32,947 bases of DNA from Pelagibacterales bacterium SAG-MED32 (GTDB lineage: Bacteria; Pseudomonadota; Alphaproteobacteria; Pelagibacterales; AG-422-B15), in the NCBI GenBank assembly GCA_014653725.1, contig JACWEC010000009.1, positions 1 through 32,947 of the forward strand. The letters run 5' to 3'. The position numbers and the translations under genes are program-made. The notes beneath the pieces were generated by a model, which worked only from the letters and a program-made list of their open reading frames with translations, did no database searches and was not told the origin of the DNA. Shown one piece after another: positions 15,991-26,151 of the stretch (positions are counted from its first letter, which is position 1; every line of letters starts with the position of its first letter).

Positions 15991-18078
15991 TTAAATTTTA
16001 GGTCCGAAAACGATATTTTTTCCATAATTTTTTGTTGAACCAAAAGGCTTGAGAACAATGGTAAAACTAAAACCATCACTTTCCTCTATGTCCCTGTCTT
16101 TTGTCAAATCTCTATAATAATTAAAGTCTATACCAAGACAATCATTTTCATACAATATACCGTATTGATATCCAATATTTTTATTTGTATCTAGATTTTT
16201 TGACCCAGTAAAATTTAAAAATAAGTTTTTATCTAAGGTATATTTCCCTCCCACTGCAATTTGCTCTCTAGGAGCTGCGTATTTGCCTGATGAGTAATCA
16301 TAATTTATTGCAAATTTCATATTACCGAGTTCATTATAAGAGTTCGCACTTAAACCTCTGGTTTTTAAGTCATCCCTATCAACAATAATTGATGTATCTA
16401 AATAATTTTTGGTATTCATTGTTATATTTGAATTAACGAAGTAATGAGATATTTCATCATTAACATCAGAATTGCTTTTATTAAACCGATAGTTCTGTCC
16501 AATAATTGTTTTTATATCAGCTCCACTTTCTAAATCTACAAACCATTCAATGCCATAGTTTATTCTTGGACCCCCCTCCCATTCAGTTTTAGAAGTTGCT
16601 CTATTTGTAGAAAATAGATTACTATTTGTTACCGTTTTAGCAGATGTATAATTATTATATGGTGCAATAATCGGCATAAAAATCGGCGTAACTATCTGAT
16701 TCACAGACGATGAAGTTTTTATTAGTGGGTATGATATTTTTGTGCTTATTTGTGGATATATTCTGATATTATTTGAGTCTTTTTTTGATTTTTCATCAAT
16801 CGATATTGAAGTTACTCTAAAGTTCGCTTCATTATCGGCAATTAATCCAAAGTTTTTATTAACTTTTTGATTTCCCCAATTGAGTTGCGAAGAAACTAGT
16901 GAAAGATATGACTCATCTAAGTTCTTTCTAATAGTAAGACTATTGTTGAGTGAAATGTTTCCATCATATAAATCATTCTCTATATTTTGAATATTATAAT
17001 TAATATTTGGATATAAATATTCCCATTGTTCATCTTGTACAGTTAAGTGTTTATAACCTATAGTTTCAATCGAAAAAAATGTATCTTCATCTTCTCTTTG
17101 AAAATCAATTCCTGATTTCAATACAGTTAAATGATTAATTTTATTTTTTCTCATATACGTATCATTGTTGCTAGTTTTCAAGTAAGCATTTAAATTTCCA
17201 TAAGGATTAAAAATTGTACTATCAAAAAATAAATGACTACTTGTGCCACTATCATCATTGTTATCATCAATACTTGTATTTATTTCTAATCGGGCATGGT
17301 TAGTTAGTTGTCTATAATTCAAGTTATAAAAGTTGTTGCTAGTAGTTTGTATATTAGGAGTAAGGGTAAGATCTAAATTACTTTTTATATTAAGAAAAAA
17401 TGGTATCGAAAATGTATCACCTAGTTGTTTATCTGTTTGAATGGTTGGCATTAAAAAACCTGACCTTTTTTTTACTGAAGGATCCGGATGAGAAAAGTAG
17501 GGTAGATAAAATACAGGAATATTAAATAATTGAATTTGAGCATGATCATAGTGCATTGTTTTAGTTTCATCGTTGTGATAAATTTTCTTTGACTTCAGCT
17601 TCCAACCAGGGCAGTTCTTAATAAGATAATCCCCTTTTTTGCATGGTGTAAACTCTGTGTCATTGATAATACTAACTTCATCTTTTTTTCTATAGCTTGA
17701 GCCAATAATTCTTGATCCATCTTTTAACCTTGCTTTGACTGCGTATCCATTTACATCATTCAAATTGTTAGATGAAGAAAGTTTATCAAAAAAAAATGTA
17801 TTCTTTTGCTCATCATTCAATATCACATTGCCTGACGCATCTAATTTACTTTCTGCTCTATTATACGTGATTTCATCAGCGTTTATTTTAATATCATTTT
17901 CATTCACAGCAATTGCATTGCCTGATGCTTTTACTTTTTCACCCACTTTATCAACTTTAATTTCATCAGCAAAAATATTTATTTTCTGATCAGCATTTGT
18001 ATTACCATAGTGAAGCGATAATATAGCTAGAGAAGAGATAAGGAAAATTAACTTTATTAATTTGTATGATGAAGGCAT
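15991..18078 (-). CDS. lptD: LPS-assembly protein LptD
   Basis: Outer-membrane barrel that, with LptE, inserts LPS into the outer leaflet. N-terminal signal peptide (about 1-29), an LptA/OstA-like domain (about 31-130) with repeated ASGNA/ASGNV strands, a Cys pair (Cys146, Cys156) near the plug region and Cys647 near the end of the barrel, in positions compatible with disulfide-controlled assembly. VFYLPYFSHPDPSVKKRSGF is the most conserved stretch. 695 residues, slightly short for the family. The start overlaps the lptG stop by one base (TAATG). No lptE is visible; alphaproteobacterial LptE is usually encoded elsewhere. Confidence 0.94.
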   Translation of the reverse strand: MPSSYKLIKLIFLISSLAILSLHYGNTNADQKINIFADEIKVDKVGEKVKASGNAIAVNENDIKINADEITYNRAESKLDASGNVILNDEQKNTFFFDKLSSSNNLNDVNGYAVKARLKDGSRIIGSSYRKKDEVSIINDTEFTPCKKGDYLIKNCPGWKLKSKKIYHNDETKTMHYDHAQIQLFNIPVFYLPYFSHPDPSVKKRSGFLMPTIQTDKQLGDTFSIPFFLNIKSNLDLTLTPNIQTTSNNFYNLNYRQLTNHARLEINTSIDDNNDDSGTSSHLFFDSTIFNPYGNLNAYLKTSNNDTYMRKNKINHLTVLKSGIDFQREDEDTFFSIETIGYKHLTVQDEQWEYLYPNINYNIQNIENDLYDGNISLNNSLTIRKNLDESYLSLVSSQLNWGNQKVNKNFGLIADNEANFRVTSISIDEKSKKDSNNIRIYPQISTKISYPLIKTSSSVNQIVTPIFMPIIAPYNNYTSAKTVTNSNLFSTNRATSKTEWEGGPRINYGIEWFVDLESGADIKTIIGQNYRFNKSNSDVNDEISHYFVNSNITMNTKNYLDTSIIVDRDDLKTRGLSANSYNELGNMKFAINYDYSSGKYAAPREQIAVGGKYTLDKNLFLNFTGSKNLDTNKNIGYQYGILYENDCLGIDFNYYRDLTKDRDIEESDGFSFTIVLKPFGSTKNYGKNIVFGPKI

Positions 18079-19184
18079 TATATTATTTTTTTTCTCTTTA
18101 ATTCTGAATAATAAAAAATTATTGAAGCTATAAGCAATGTAATAATAATCATGCTAAAGTTCGCTATTATTGGATGTATCTTAGATGTTGATCCTAACGC
18201 ATTAAGTAAATTAGAAATAAAATATAAGAAAAATATAATTATCAAAGAACTTATTATTACATTTGAAAACTTATCATTTGGTTTTATCTCTTTTACAATT
18301 GTCGACGCTAAAAAAACAAGAGAAGAGAGAAAAAATGGCAAGCATATAAGTCCATATAAATGCATTTTAAAGTCAACAGCCGAATATCCAAGTTCTTCAA
18401 GAAAGTTAATGAATGTTAATAATCGCCAAATAGAAATACTTGAAGGTGAAGATAAACTATCTGTTATATCTTCAGATTTAATATTGGTTCTATAATTAAA
18501 TTTTTCTTTATAATTCGTCTCACCGTATTTAGGAGTTATTTGAATATCATACATTTCCCAATATCCATCTTCAAGTTTAGCTTTATTTCCATCAATTCTT
18601 CCATTGAATACACCTTTATTGTCATACTCAAGCAACATGAAGTCATATAAAGTATTTCCCTGATCCTTTGTTTCTTTTGCATATAGAACACTATTTAATC
18701 CATTCTCATAATTATCCTGTTTTAGCCATAACCCATTTTTTGTAATTGATGCGAATTTATCCACTTTATCAATGTATTCGTATTTTAGATCAGAATATCG
18801 GTCATCAAAGACAGAGATTAATGGGTTAATTAATGTAATAAAAATAGTACCCAGTATGAAATAGAGAAATATTGCTGGAATAATAATCTTTATATTTGAT
18901 ATTCCCATGCCACTGATGACGATTCTTTCTGAATTTCTTATTAAAATTAAGAAAGCAAGAATTGAACTAAAAAAAGAAGTAATTGGTAAAGTATAACTAA
19001 TTAAATTAGGGAAGTTGAATATGGCTAATTGTAAGATTACGTTTATAGGAACATTTTTTCCAGCAGATTTTCTAAATTGTTCAACAAAATCTCCAATGAA
19101 GAGTATTGAGCTCAATATAAGAAAAGTAATTAGAAAAGAGTATAAAAATTTCTTTAATATATAATAATTTATTTTATTAAGCAT
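18078..19184 (-). CDS. lptG: LPS export permease LptG
   Basis: One half of the LptFG membrane core that, with the LptB ATPase, extracts LPS from the inner membrane. Six predicted helices in two groups (about 12-115 and 270-365) around a periplasmic beta-jellyroll (GLWLKQDNYENG, WEMYDIQIT). The N-terminal FVEQFRKSAGKNVP and the coupling-helix region RNSERIVISGMG match LptG rather than LptF. Overlaps lptF by 8 bases and lptD by one, a tight export-operon arrangement. Confidence 0.93.
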   Translation of the reverse strand: MLNKINYYILKKFLYSFLITFLILSSILFIGDFVEQFRKSAGKNVPINVILQLAIFNFPNLISYTLPITSFFSSILAFLILIRNSERIVISGMGISNIKIIIPAIFLYFILGTIFITLINPLISVFDDRYSDLKYEYIDKVDKFASITKNGLWLKQDNYENGLNSVLYAKETKDQGNTLYDFMLLEYDNKGVFNGRIDGNKAKLEDGYWEMYDIQITPKYGETNYKEKFNYRTNIKSEDITDSLSSPSSISIWRLLTFINFLEELGYSAVDFKMHLYGLICLPFFLSSLVFLASTIVKEIKPNDKFSNVIISSLIIIFFLYFISNLLNALGSTSKIHPIIANFSMIIITLLIASIIFYYSELKRKKII

Positions 19185-20292
19185 TTTTCTTTTTGAAAAT
19201 ATAAAAAAAATTATAGCTAAGCTGAATTAGTACAATCGTAATTAGCATAAACGGAAATATATAGTTTAATGAAACTAAGTTATTGTTATCGATTAATAAA
19301 TTTGATAGAGTTATCTGCATAATTTGTACTGTAAATGCTATAATTGAGACTGTGATTATAGGGTATATCCAACTTTCGTCCGGTCGTTTAGAAAAGCCAA
19401 TCATTAATAAAGGTAATAAAGAATAGAAAAATATATAAAAAGGATTTATAATTCTTGAGTGAAGTTCAGCAAACTGTTCTTTTTCGTACTTTGAAAAAAG
19501 TGATAGTTTCTTATCCTTTAAGTTGCCTAATATTTCACTAGTAGATAATTCATCAGAATATATGTGAGTATTTTCTTTTTCTCCATAAGGCAAGAGACTA
19601 AGGTCATAAGTGTCAAACGCGACTTCTGATATTCTATTTTCATCACTATTGTACGTTTGTATTGTACCATTAAATAGCCTTATAACTTGAATATCATTAA
19701 TTGACATAAACTTACCTTTTTCAGCTATATATGTCTGAGGAATTTTATTTTTACTTTGGTCATGAATTAGAAGGCCAAAAATATCATTTTCAATTTTTTT
19801 TTGTATGAAAATCGTTAAATTGCTCGTTGGCGATATGAATTTTTTTTCTTTTAATAAAGAAACATGAACACCTGCAGATCTTATTTCAATAATTTTGTAA
19901 CGAATTTCTTTTAAAGAATTTGGAGTTATAAAAAGACTAAAAAGTAAAATAATGAAGTATATAGAAGTAGAGAATAAAATTATTGGCTTTATGAGAATAT
20001 TTTTTTCAGATTTACCGGATGTTGCAAGTATAATTAGCTCGCTGTCATTTCTGAGACGATTAAGGTTAAATAAAATTGATAAAAAAATACATATAGGAAA
20101 TGTCAAAAGTATTATTTTCGGCAGGAGAAGTAGTATATAGGTTGAATATGTCTCAACAGATACATTATTAGTAGTTAATAGGTCAATATGTCTCAAGCCC
20201 TGTCCAAGCCAAAGGATCCCTGAGAGTAAAATCGATAGAAACAAAAAACTTGAAGTGATTTCTTTAATCGCATATGTTGTAAATCTTGACAT
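19177..20292 (-). CDS. lptF: LPS export permease LptF
   Basis: Partner of LptG. The helices again flank a periplasmic jellyroll; the coupling segment RLRNDSELIILATSGKSEKN and LLIHDQSKNKIPQTYIAEKG are LptF-type. 371 residues. First gene of the lptF-lptG-lptD-surA-rsmA block. Its promoter must lie in the 40 bases shared with pepA or inside pepA's 5' coding region. Confidence 0.93.
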   Translation of the reverse strand: MSRFTTYAIKEITSSFLFLSILLSGILWLGQGLRHIDLLTTNNVSVETYSTYILLLLPKIILLTFPICIFLSILFNLNRLRNDSELIILATSGKSEKNILIKPIILFSTSIYFIILLFSLFITPNSLKEIRYKIIEIRSAGVHVSLLKEKKFISPTSNLTIFIQKKIENDIFGLLIHDQSKNKIPQTYIAEKGKFMSINDIQVIRLFNGTIQTYNSDENRISEVAFDTYDLSLLPYGEKENTHIYSDELSTSEILGNLKDKKLSLFSKYEKEQFAELHSRIINPFYIFFYSLLPLLMIGFSKRPDESWIYPIITVSIIAFTVQIMQITLSNLLIDNNNLVSLNYIFPFMLITIVLIQLSYNFFYIFKKKNA

Positions 20293-20332
20293 TTTCTCAA
20301 TTATATCAATATTTTGTTAAAGGTATACACGT

Positions 20333-21844
20333 ATGGATATTCAATTTAATAACTTAAAACAAGAAAAAGGTGCTATTGGCATTACATTCTGTGATCATAA
20401 CTCTAAGTTAATAGGTTACGGCAAAAAACTAGACCAGATCTCAAAAAAACACCTATCAAATACAATCAATGCTGATGAGTCATTTAAGGCTAGAAAATCA
20501 AAAAATTTTGATTATTTGATTGTTCATAATCCTCAAAACCTTACTCTTTCAAAGCTATATATATTTAAATTAGAAAATATAAAGAACGCTTCTAATAGAG
20601 ACTTTCAAATTTTAGGGGGAAATTTACTATCACTTATAAAATTTTATAAAGAAAATAGCATCATCATTTATCCTGATGGAGTGAGTTCTTCTAAATTAAG
20701 CTTTGTGAACTCTATAAGTGAGTTGCTGCTAGGATTTTTATTAGCATCTTACAAGTTTACAAAATATTTTTCTAAAAGAGATACGAAAAAAACAAGTAAA
20801 AAAACAAAGATTAAAATTTCTTCATCTCAATTTTCAAGATTAGAAAAAAACTATGAAATGGTAAAAGCAATTCATGAAGGTGTAACTATGACCAGAAATC
20901 TTGTTACGGAGCCCCCAAATGTTATGACGCCAACTGAATTAGCTAAAAATGCTTCTTCACTTGAAAAAATAGGTGTGAAAGTTAGGATTCTTGGTGAAAA
21001 AGAAATGACTAAATTAGGCATGGGGTCTTTACTCAGTGTTGGTCGTGGAAGTGAGCATGAGTCCAAACTGGCAATTATGGAATGGAAAGGTCATAAAAAT
21101 AAAAAGAAAAAACCAATCGCGTTCATAGGTAAAGGAGTATCATTTGACACAGGTGGAGTTTCACTTAAGCCTGCAGGTGGAATGGAAGAAATGAAATATG
21201 ATATGGGAGGTTCAGGTGTTGTTATTGGTTTAATGAAGACATTAGCTCTAAGAAAAGCTAAGGCTAATGTAATAGGTGTTGTGGGTCTTGTCGAAAATCA
21301 TATTGGAAATATGGCAACAAGACCAAGTGATGTAGTGAAATCTTATTCAGGTCAAACAATAGAGGTTTTAAATACTGATGCCGAAGGCAGGCTGGTGCTT
21401 GCCGACGCTCTCTGGTATACCCAAGAGAAATACAAGCCTGAGTTAATGGTTGATTTAGCTACCTTAACTGGAGCAATAATTATTGCAATCGGCAATGAAT
21501 ATGCGGGATTATTTTCCAATAACGACAAATTAAGTAAGCAGCTGGAAGATGCTGGCAAAATTGAAGATGAGAAGCTATGGAGATTCCCACTTCATGATAA
21601 ATTTGATAAAATGATAAACTCACCAATTGCAGATATGCAAAACATTTCTAGTGGAAGAGGTGCGGGCTCTATTACTGCAGCTCAGTTTTTACAAAGATTC
21701 GTTAATAAGGTCCCTTGGGCACATTTAGACATTGCTGGAACAACATGGTCAAAAACAAATTTACCAACATCTCCTAAAGGAGCAACAGCATTTGGGGTAA
21801 AGCTTCTTAACAAATTTGTATCAAAATACCATGAGGGCAAATAA
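20333..21844 (+). CDS. pepA: Leucyl aminopeptidase (cytosol aminopeptidase, M17)
   Basis: Two-metal aminopeptidase releasing N-terminal residues. The catalytic domain is complete: Lys267 and Asp272 in [15 protein letters not shown], Lys279, Asp290 in YDMGGSG, and Asp349, Glu351 and Arg353 in the M17 signature NTDAEGRL. The N-terminal half (1-165) is poorly conserved and Lys/Ser-rich. AAAGGT lies about 8 bases before the ATG. The stop overlaps the ndk start by one base. The DNA polymerase III chi gene (holC) that often sits between pepA and ndk is missing. E. coli PepA also binds DNA; nothing here tests that. Confidence 0.95.
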   Translation: MDIQFNNLKQEKGAIGITFCDHNSKLIGYGKKLDQISKKHLSNTINADESFKARKSKNFDYLIVHNPQNLTLSKLYIFKLENIKNASNRDFQILGGNLLSLIKFYKENSIIIYPDGVSSSKLSFVNSISELLLGFLLASYKFTKYFSKRDTKKTSKKTKIKISSSQFSRLEKNYEMVKAIHEGVTMTRNLVTEPPNVMTPTELAKNASSLEKIGVKVRILGEKEMTKLGMGSLLSVGRGSEHESKLAIMEWKGHKNKKKKPIAFIGKGVSFDTGGVSLKPAGGMEEMKYDMGGSGVVIGLMKTLALRKAKANVIGVVGLVENHIGNMATRPSDVVKSYSGQTIEVLNTDAEGRLVLADALWYTQEKYKPELMVDLATLTGAIIIAIGNEYAGLFSNNDKLSKQLEDAGKIEDEKLWRFPLHDKFDKMINSPIADMQNISSGRGAGSITAAQFLQRFVNKVPWAHLDIAGTTWSKTNLPTSPKGATAFGVKLLNKFVSKYHEGK

Positions 21845-22266
21845 TGAGCACTGAAAGAACATTTTCAATTATTAAGCCAGATGCAGTTGAAAGAAATAAA
21901 ATAGGTGAAATTACTGCAATGCTGGAAAATGCAGGATTGAGGGTTGTTGCTTCTAAGAGGTTACAGCTAGATCAGGCAAAAGCTTCACAATTTTATGAGG
22001 TTCATAAAGAGAGACCTTTTTTTCAAAGTTTGTGTGATTTTATGTGTTCTGGGCCAATTGTAGTTCAGGTTCTCGAAGGGGAAGATGCTGTAAAAAGAAA
22101 TAGAGAAATTATGGGAGCTACTAATCCTGAAGAGGCCGCTGAAGGCACAATAAGAAAAAAATATGCATTATCACTTGAAAAGAACTCTGTTCATGGCTCC
22201 GATAGCCTTGAAAATGCAAAAATTGAGATAAGTCATTTTTTTTCAGAAGAAGATATTATTTCTTAA
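21844..22266 (+). CDS. ndk: Nucleoside diphosphate kinase
   Basis: Equalises NTP/NDP pools through a phospho-His intermediate. 140 residues; N-terminal [16 protein letters not shown], the ERPFF loop, and His117 in the active-site NSVHGSDS. Start coupled to the pepA stop (TAATG). The 3' end overlaps purN on the other strand by 11 bases. Of ordinary length and fully intact. Confidence 0.97.
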   Translation: MSTERTFSIIKPDAVERNKIGEITAMLENAGLRVVASKRLQLDQAKASQFYEVHKERPFFQSLCDFMCSGPIVVQVLEGEDAVKRNREIMGATNPEEAAEGTIRKKYALSLEKNSVHGSDSLENAKIEISHFFSEEDIIS

Positions 22267-22828
22267 GCAATTTTATTATGGAAGCAGGGTAAAGTTCGTG
22301 TTCTGCTTTTAGAATTTTTTTTGACAATGTATCTGCATTATCTGTTTTTTCAATAGCAACAGAAGTTTGCATAATGATTTTTCCATCGTCTACTTTACTA
22401 TTTACATAATGCACACTGCATCCTGACTCGACTTCTTGCGCATCCAATGCTCTCTGGTGAGTATTAAGGCCTTTAAATTTAGGAAGAAGGGAGGGGTGTA
22501 TGTTTATTATTCTGTTTGGAAAGCTATTAATTAATTTATCGGTAATTATTTTCATATATCCCGCAAGACAAATAAGCTCAATATTATAAGGTTTTAGTAG
22601 TTTAAGAATCTCTTCTTCATAATGATCTTTGCTCTTAAAATTATTTAAATCTAGAGTATGAGTATCAATATTATTTTCTGATGCAAATTGAAGACCCGCT
22701 GCATTAGCATTGTCAGAAAAAACACATACAACTTTTGCTGGAAAGTTTTCATCTTTGCAAGCATTGATAATCGATTCTAAGTTAGAACCTCTGCCTGATA
22801 TAAAAATCCCAATAGGTTTTTTATTCAT
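22256..22828 (-). CDS. purN: Phosphoribosylglycinamide formyltransferase PurN
   Basis: Formylates GAR in purine synthesis using 10-formyl-THF. N-terminal [10 protein letters not shown], the catalytic Asn and His in [13 protein letters not shown], and the catalytic Asp in VDDGKIIMQ. 190 residues from ATG 22828; a TTG at 22837 would give a slightly longer form and is less likely. The ATG overlaps the purM stop by 8 bases (ATGAATAA), so the two are translated as a unit. Confidence 0.95.
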   Translation of the reverse strand: MNKKPIGIFISGRGSNLESIINACKDENFPAKVVCVFSDNANAAGLQFASENNIDTHTLDLNNFKSKDHYEEEILKLLKPYNIELICLAGYMKIITDKLINSFPNRIINIHPSLLPKFKGLNTHQRALDAQEVESGCSVHYVNSKVDDGKIIMQTSVAIEKTDNADTLSKKILKAEHELYPASIIKLLKK

Positions 22829-23867
22829 TGAAATCAAGTCTTCCTATAAATTCTATACTTTTTTCTTTAGCAGATTTTTTTATTTCAATATTGCCAATTA
22901 TATCAGATTTGTATTTATATTTTTTTATAATTTTTGTAACTCTACTTACATTTTTTTCATCAATTATGATTACCATTCCATAACCACAATTAAATGTTCT
23001 CAACATCTCATTTTGAGATACATTAAAACTACTAATCCATTTAAATATTGCTGGAAGTTTCCATTTATTCAAATCTATTACAGCCTTGGTATTTTTACTG
23101 ATTGACCTGGGTAAGTTTTCGGTTACACCGCCACCAGTAATGTGTGAACAAGTTTTAATAAGATTTTTGCTAAAAAGATCAAGTATTACATCAACGTAAA
23201 TATGCGTAGGCTTTAATAATATTTTCCCTAATGTGCTATTTTTGATAATTTTCTTTTTTAGACTAATATTATTATCTTTTATAATTTTACGAATCAGTGA
23301 AAAGCCATTGGAGTGAATTCCGGATGACTCAATTCCGATGATAAGATCATTTTTTTTTAATTGTAAAATTTTCTTCGAAATGCCACTTTTTACTCCAACA
23401 CAAAAACCAGCTAAATCATATTTTTCTTTTGTATCATATCCTGGATGCTCGGCTGTTTCACCGCCAAGCAAGGCACAATGTGAAATTTTACATCCCTTTA
23501 TTATCCCTTTTATTATATCAATACCTTTAGATACGTCTAATTTTCCAGTTGAGATATAGTCCAAAAAAAATAATGGAGTTGCTTTATCAACAATCAAGTC
23601 ATTCACACACATGGCAACTAAATCTATACCAATTGTTTTATGGTCATTCATTTCCTCTGCAATTTGAATTTTTGTCCCTACGCCATCTGTTGCTCCAACT
23701 AGTATAGGCTTTTTAATTTTACTGCTTAAGGGGAATTGACCTGAAAATCCTCCGATTTCAGCCTTAATAAGACCTTTATCTTTTTTGATTAAGTTGCTAA
23801 TTTTGCTTACAAACTCATTTCCTTTGTTGATACTTACACCAGAACTTGAGTATGATAATTTTTTCAT
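22821..23867 (-). CDS. purM: Phosphoribosylformylglycinamidine cyclo-ligase PurM
   Basis: ATP-dependent ring closure giving AIR, the step after FGAM synthesis. Signatures: SGVSINKGNEFV at the N-terminus, GATDGVGTK (58-66), AMCVNDLIVDKATPLFFLDY, ESSGIHSNGFSL and ITGGGVTENLPR. The frame is open 17 codons further upstream, but the family N-terminus starts at MKKLSYSSSG, so ATG 23867 is chosen. Visibly Lys/Ile-rich, like alr and rnd. Only 15 bases separate its ATG from that of the divergent DUF2066 gene. Confidence 0.95.
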   Translation of the reverse strand: MKKLSYSSSGVSINKGNEFVSKISNLIKKDKGLIKAEIGGFSGQFPLSSKIKKPILVGATDGVGTKIQIAEEMNDHKTIGIDLVAMCVNDLIVDKATPLFFLDYISTGKLDVSKGIDIIKGIIKGCKISHCALLGGETAEHPGYDTKEKYDLAGFCVGVKSGISKKILQLKKNDLIIGIESSGIHSNGFSLIRKIIKDNNISLKKKIIKNSTLGKILLKPTHIYVDVILDLFSKNLIKTCSHITGGGVTENLPRSISKNTKAVIDLNKWKLPAIFKWISSFNVSQNEMLRTFNCGYGMVIIIDEKNVSRVTKIIKKYKYKSDIIGNIEIKKSAKEKSIEFIGRLDFNE

Positions 23868-23882
23868 TTGTCTACTATATAT

Positions 23883-24959
23883 ATGATTTATCAATTTTTC
23901 GCTAAACATATTAAACATTTACTCGCTGTTATTTTAATCTTATTTTTTAATTTTTCAGTTATGGCTAATGACGATTTATTTTTTTCAGAAATGAATATTG
24001 AAGTAAATATTCCTTATGTTAATAATTCAAATGTAAGAAATCTTGCAATTTCAAAAGCAGAAAAATTAGCATTTGAGAAAATTTCAAAAAAACTTCTGAC
24101 ACCAAGTGACTTCAATCAAATTATTAAATTAAACGATATTAATTATAATTATTTAGTAGAGAGTATTGAGTTTGTTGATGAAAAAATATCATCTGAAACT
24201 TATAGAGGGAGCTTTAATGTTTATTTTAGTTCATTTAGAGTTAGAGAGTTTTATGAATCTCGTTCATTAACATATTCAGAATTGAGCTCAAAAGACATAA
24301 TTACCTATATTGCATTTTCAAACCACTTCGAGTTCTTCACATTATTTAATAAATGGAACATCGAATGGAAAAAAATAAATAATATTGGAAGTAAAATTAA
24401 TTTGAACGTAAAAACTTTTTCTTCATCTGAAATGCACCAGTTAGATTTAGCAACATTCTTGGAAGGATCAAATTTAAATCTAGTGAGTGATATCAGGGAC
24501 GCTATATTGATTTGGTGTAATCCTACTAGTATTGAAAATAATAAAATCAAATTTGAGATTATTATTAAGCTCATAGCCAATAATAAAGAAAATGTATTTA
24601 GAAAAACATTCATAGAAGAAAATAGCTTTTATAGAGATAATATTTTTGATCAAATTATTAAAGATATTAATTCTGAGTTATTATCGGTTTGGATTGATAT
24701 AACAAAAAAATCGAATGATAAGTTTTTGTATAATTTTGTTTATGATATTAATTCAATCGATGATTGGGTAAAGCTAAGAACAGAACTAGAAACTTTAGAG
24801 TTGCTTAATTCCTACCACGTCACTTCATTTAATTTGTCTAAGGTTGAAGGGGTTATTAATTTTTCTGGCAATAATAATAAGTTAGAACTAATAATGTCTC
24901 AAAATAATATTGATGTAGCTAATATGGGTCCTTACTATAAAATTAGCTTGTATGATTAA
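23883..24959 (+). CDS. DUF2066 family exported protein of unknown function
   Basis: 358 residues from ATG 23883 (a TTG at 23868 is less likely). A basic, hydrophobic N-terminus (MIYQFFAKHIKHLLAVILIL) followed by SVMAND looks like a signal peptide with cleavage after VMA. The body has the DUF2066 pattern: an early block with NLAISKAEKLAFEKISKKLL, then VESIEFVDEKISSETYRGSF. This family is typically found upstream of a CDP-alcohol phosphatidyltransferase and hda in Alphaproteobacteria, as here. Its function is not known. The stop overlaps the next start by 8 bases. Confidence 0.75.
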   Translation: MIYQFFAKHIKHLLAVILILFFNFSVMANDDLFFSEMNIEVNIPYVNNSNVRNLAISKAEKLAFEKISKKLLTPSDFNQIIKLNDINYNYLVESIEFVDEKISSETYRGSFNVYFSSFRVREFYESRSLTYSELSSKDIITYIAFSNHFEFFTLFNKWNIEWKKINNIGSKINLNVKTFSSSEMHQLDLATFLEGSNLNLVSDIRDAILIWCNPTSIENNKIKFEIIIKLIANNKENVFRKTFIEENSFYRDNIFDQIIKDINSELLSVWIDITKKSNDKFLYNFVYDINSIDDWVKLRTELETLELLNSYHVTSFNLSKVEGVINFSGNNNKLELIMSQNNIDVANMGPYYKISLYD

Positions 24960-25497
24960 GAATATTCCAAATTTATTGTCAATATTCAGATTAATAACTA
25001 TTCCAATCGTAGCTTGGTTGCTATTAATTGATTTATTTTTTTATGCAGCTCTTTTTACAATCCTTATTGCCTTTAGTGATTTTTTGGATGGATTTATAGC
25101 AAGGTCTTTAAAGGCGGAAAGCGAATTAGGTTCTTACTTAGATGCTATTGCCGATAAAGCATTTGTAATATCGATCTATATATTAATAGGAACAGCAAAT
25201 CTTTTACCAGTTTTTATCATCATCTTAGTCATATCAAGGGATATTATTATCTTAGGCTCTTTTGTAATAACATTTTTTGCAGGAATAAAAATTAAATTAA
25301 AAACTAGTAAAGTAAGTAAGTGGAACACTTTTTTTCAATTTTTTTTAGTTATAGCTACATTATTAGGCAATACAGCAGGATTTGAAAATTTCATAAATGA
25401 GATGAGATTAATTGAATTACTGATTGGGATTGTTGTAATTACTACATTAATATCGTTGTTTATTTATATTAGATATTGGATGGAAAGTATTAATTAG
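24952..25497 (+). CDS. CDP-alcohol phosphatidyltransferase
   Basis: 181-residue membrane enzyme with about six helices. The full catalytic signature is present: Asp43, Asp46, Gly47, Ala50, Arg51, Gly60, Asp64 and Asp68, with the required spacing (DxxDGxxARx8Gx3Dx3D). It swaps CMP of a CDP-diacylglycerol-type donor for an alcohol. By size it could be a PgsA-like phosphatidylglycerophosphate synthase or a related enzyme; the alcohol acceptor cannot be assigned. Overlaps the DUF2066 gene by 8 bases and directly abuts hdaA. Confidence 0.9.
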   Translation: MIKNIPNLLSIFRLITIPIVAWLLLIDLFFYAALFTILIAFSDFLDGFIARSLKAESELGSYLDAIADKAFVISIYILIGTANLLPVFIIILVISRDIIILGSFVITFFAGIKIKLKTSKVSKWNTFFQFFLVIATLLGNTAGFENFINEMRLIELLIGIVVITTLISLFIYIRYWMESIN

Positions 25498-26151
25498 ATG
25501 AATGAAGGTCAGTTAGTTTTTGATTTAGGCAAAGTTGAAGATTTCGATCCTAATGATTTTTTTATTAGTAAAAGTAACCAGCAAGTTTCATCTTTACTTA
25601 ATGAAACAAATAATTGGTTCAATGGTTCAGCGGTTGTCTACGGTAAGTCAAAATCTGGGAAGACACACTTATTAAAAATATGGACAGCTAACAATGGCGC
25701 TACTTTTCTTAATTGCAATGAGGTAAATAATTGGAAAAATTTGTCATCCAGCTGTAGTTATGCAATTGATGATTTGCATCATCTTAAAGTTGAGAGAGAA
25801 AATGATTTTTTTCATTTTTACAATAATTTAGTGCTCAAGAAATTTAAAATACTATGTTCAGTTGACACAGATGCTTACTTTAAAATCTCACTAAATGATT
25901 TAAGGTCAAGATTTAATTCATTTACTTCTTCTTTTATAGATGATCCAGACGACAGACTAATAAAAATCTTAATAGTTAAGTTCTTTAGCGATCTTCAATT
26001 AAAAGTAGAAACTAATGTAATAGAATATCTCACTAAACGAGTCGAAAGAGATTATTCAAAACTATATCAATTTATGGAAAAAATTAATTTTGCTTCCATG
26101 CAAACTAAAAGCAAAATTACTATCCCTTTTTTGAGAGATTTTTTGAATTAA
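25498..26151 (+). CDS. hdaA: DnaA-related regulatory ATPase HdaA (Hda)
   Basis: Hda, bound to the sliding clamp, stimulates hydrolysis of DnaA-ATP and so prevents extra initiations. N-terminal GQLVFDLG (4-11) matches the clamp-binding hexapeptide; Walker A is GKSKSGKT (49-56); Walker B is SYAIDDLHH (Asp91-Asp92). DLRSRFNSF is the sensor/box VII-type region and YLTKRVERDYSKLYQFMEKI the C-terminal lid. No DnaA DNA-binding domain IV, as expected for Hda. 217 residues. It starts right after the stop of the transferase gene; the 3' end overlaps rnd on the other strand by 32 bases, the longest convergent overlap in the window. Confidence 0.9.
   Translation: MNEGQLVFDLGKVEDFDPNDFFISKSNQQVSSLLNETNNWFNGSAVVYGKSKSGKTHLLKIWTANNGATFLNCNEVNNWKNLSSSCSYAIDDLHHLKVERENDFFHFYNNLVLKKFKILCSVDTDAYFKISLNDLRSRFNSFTSSFIDDPDDRLIKILIVKFFSDLQLKVETNVIEYLTKRVERDYSKLYQFMEKINFASMQTKSKITIPFLRDFLN

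Noticed and set aside
23868..23918. N-terminal extension of purM to 23918
   Set aside because: The extra 17 residues do not resemble PurM, would overlap the DUF2066 signal peptide, and the family N-terminus matches ATG 23867.
24305..24613. 102-codon hydrophobic open frame opposite the DUF2066 gene
   Set aside because: Antisense to a gene with family signatures; hydrophobicity follows from the reverse complement of Asn/Lys-rich codons.
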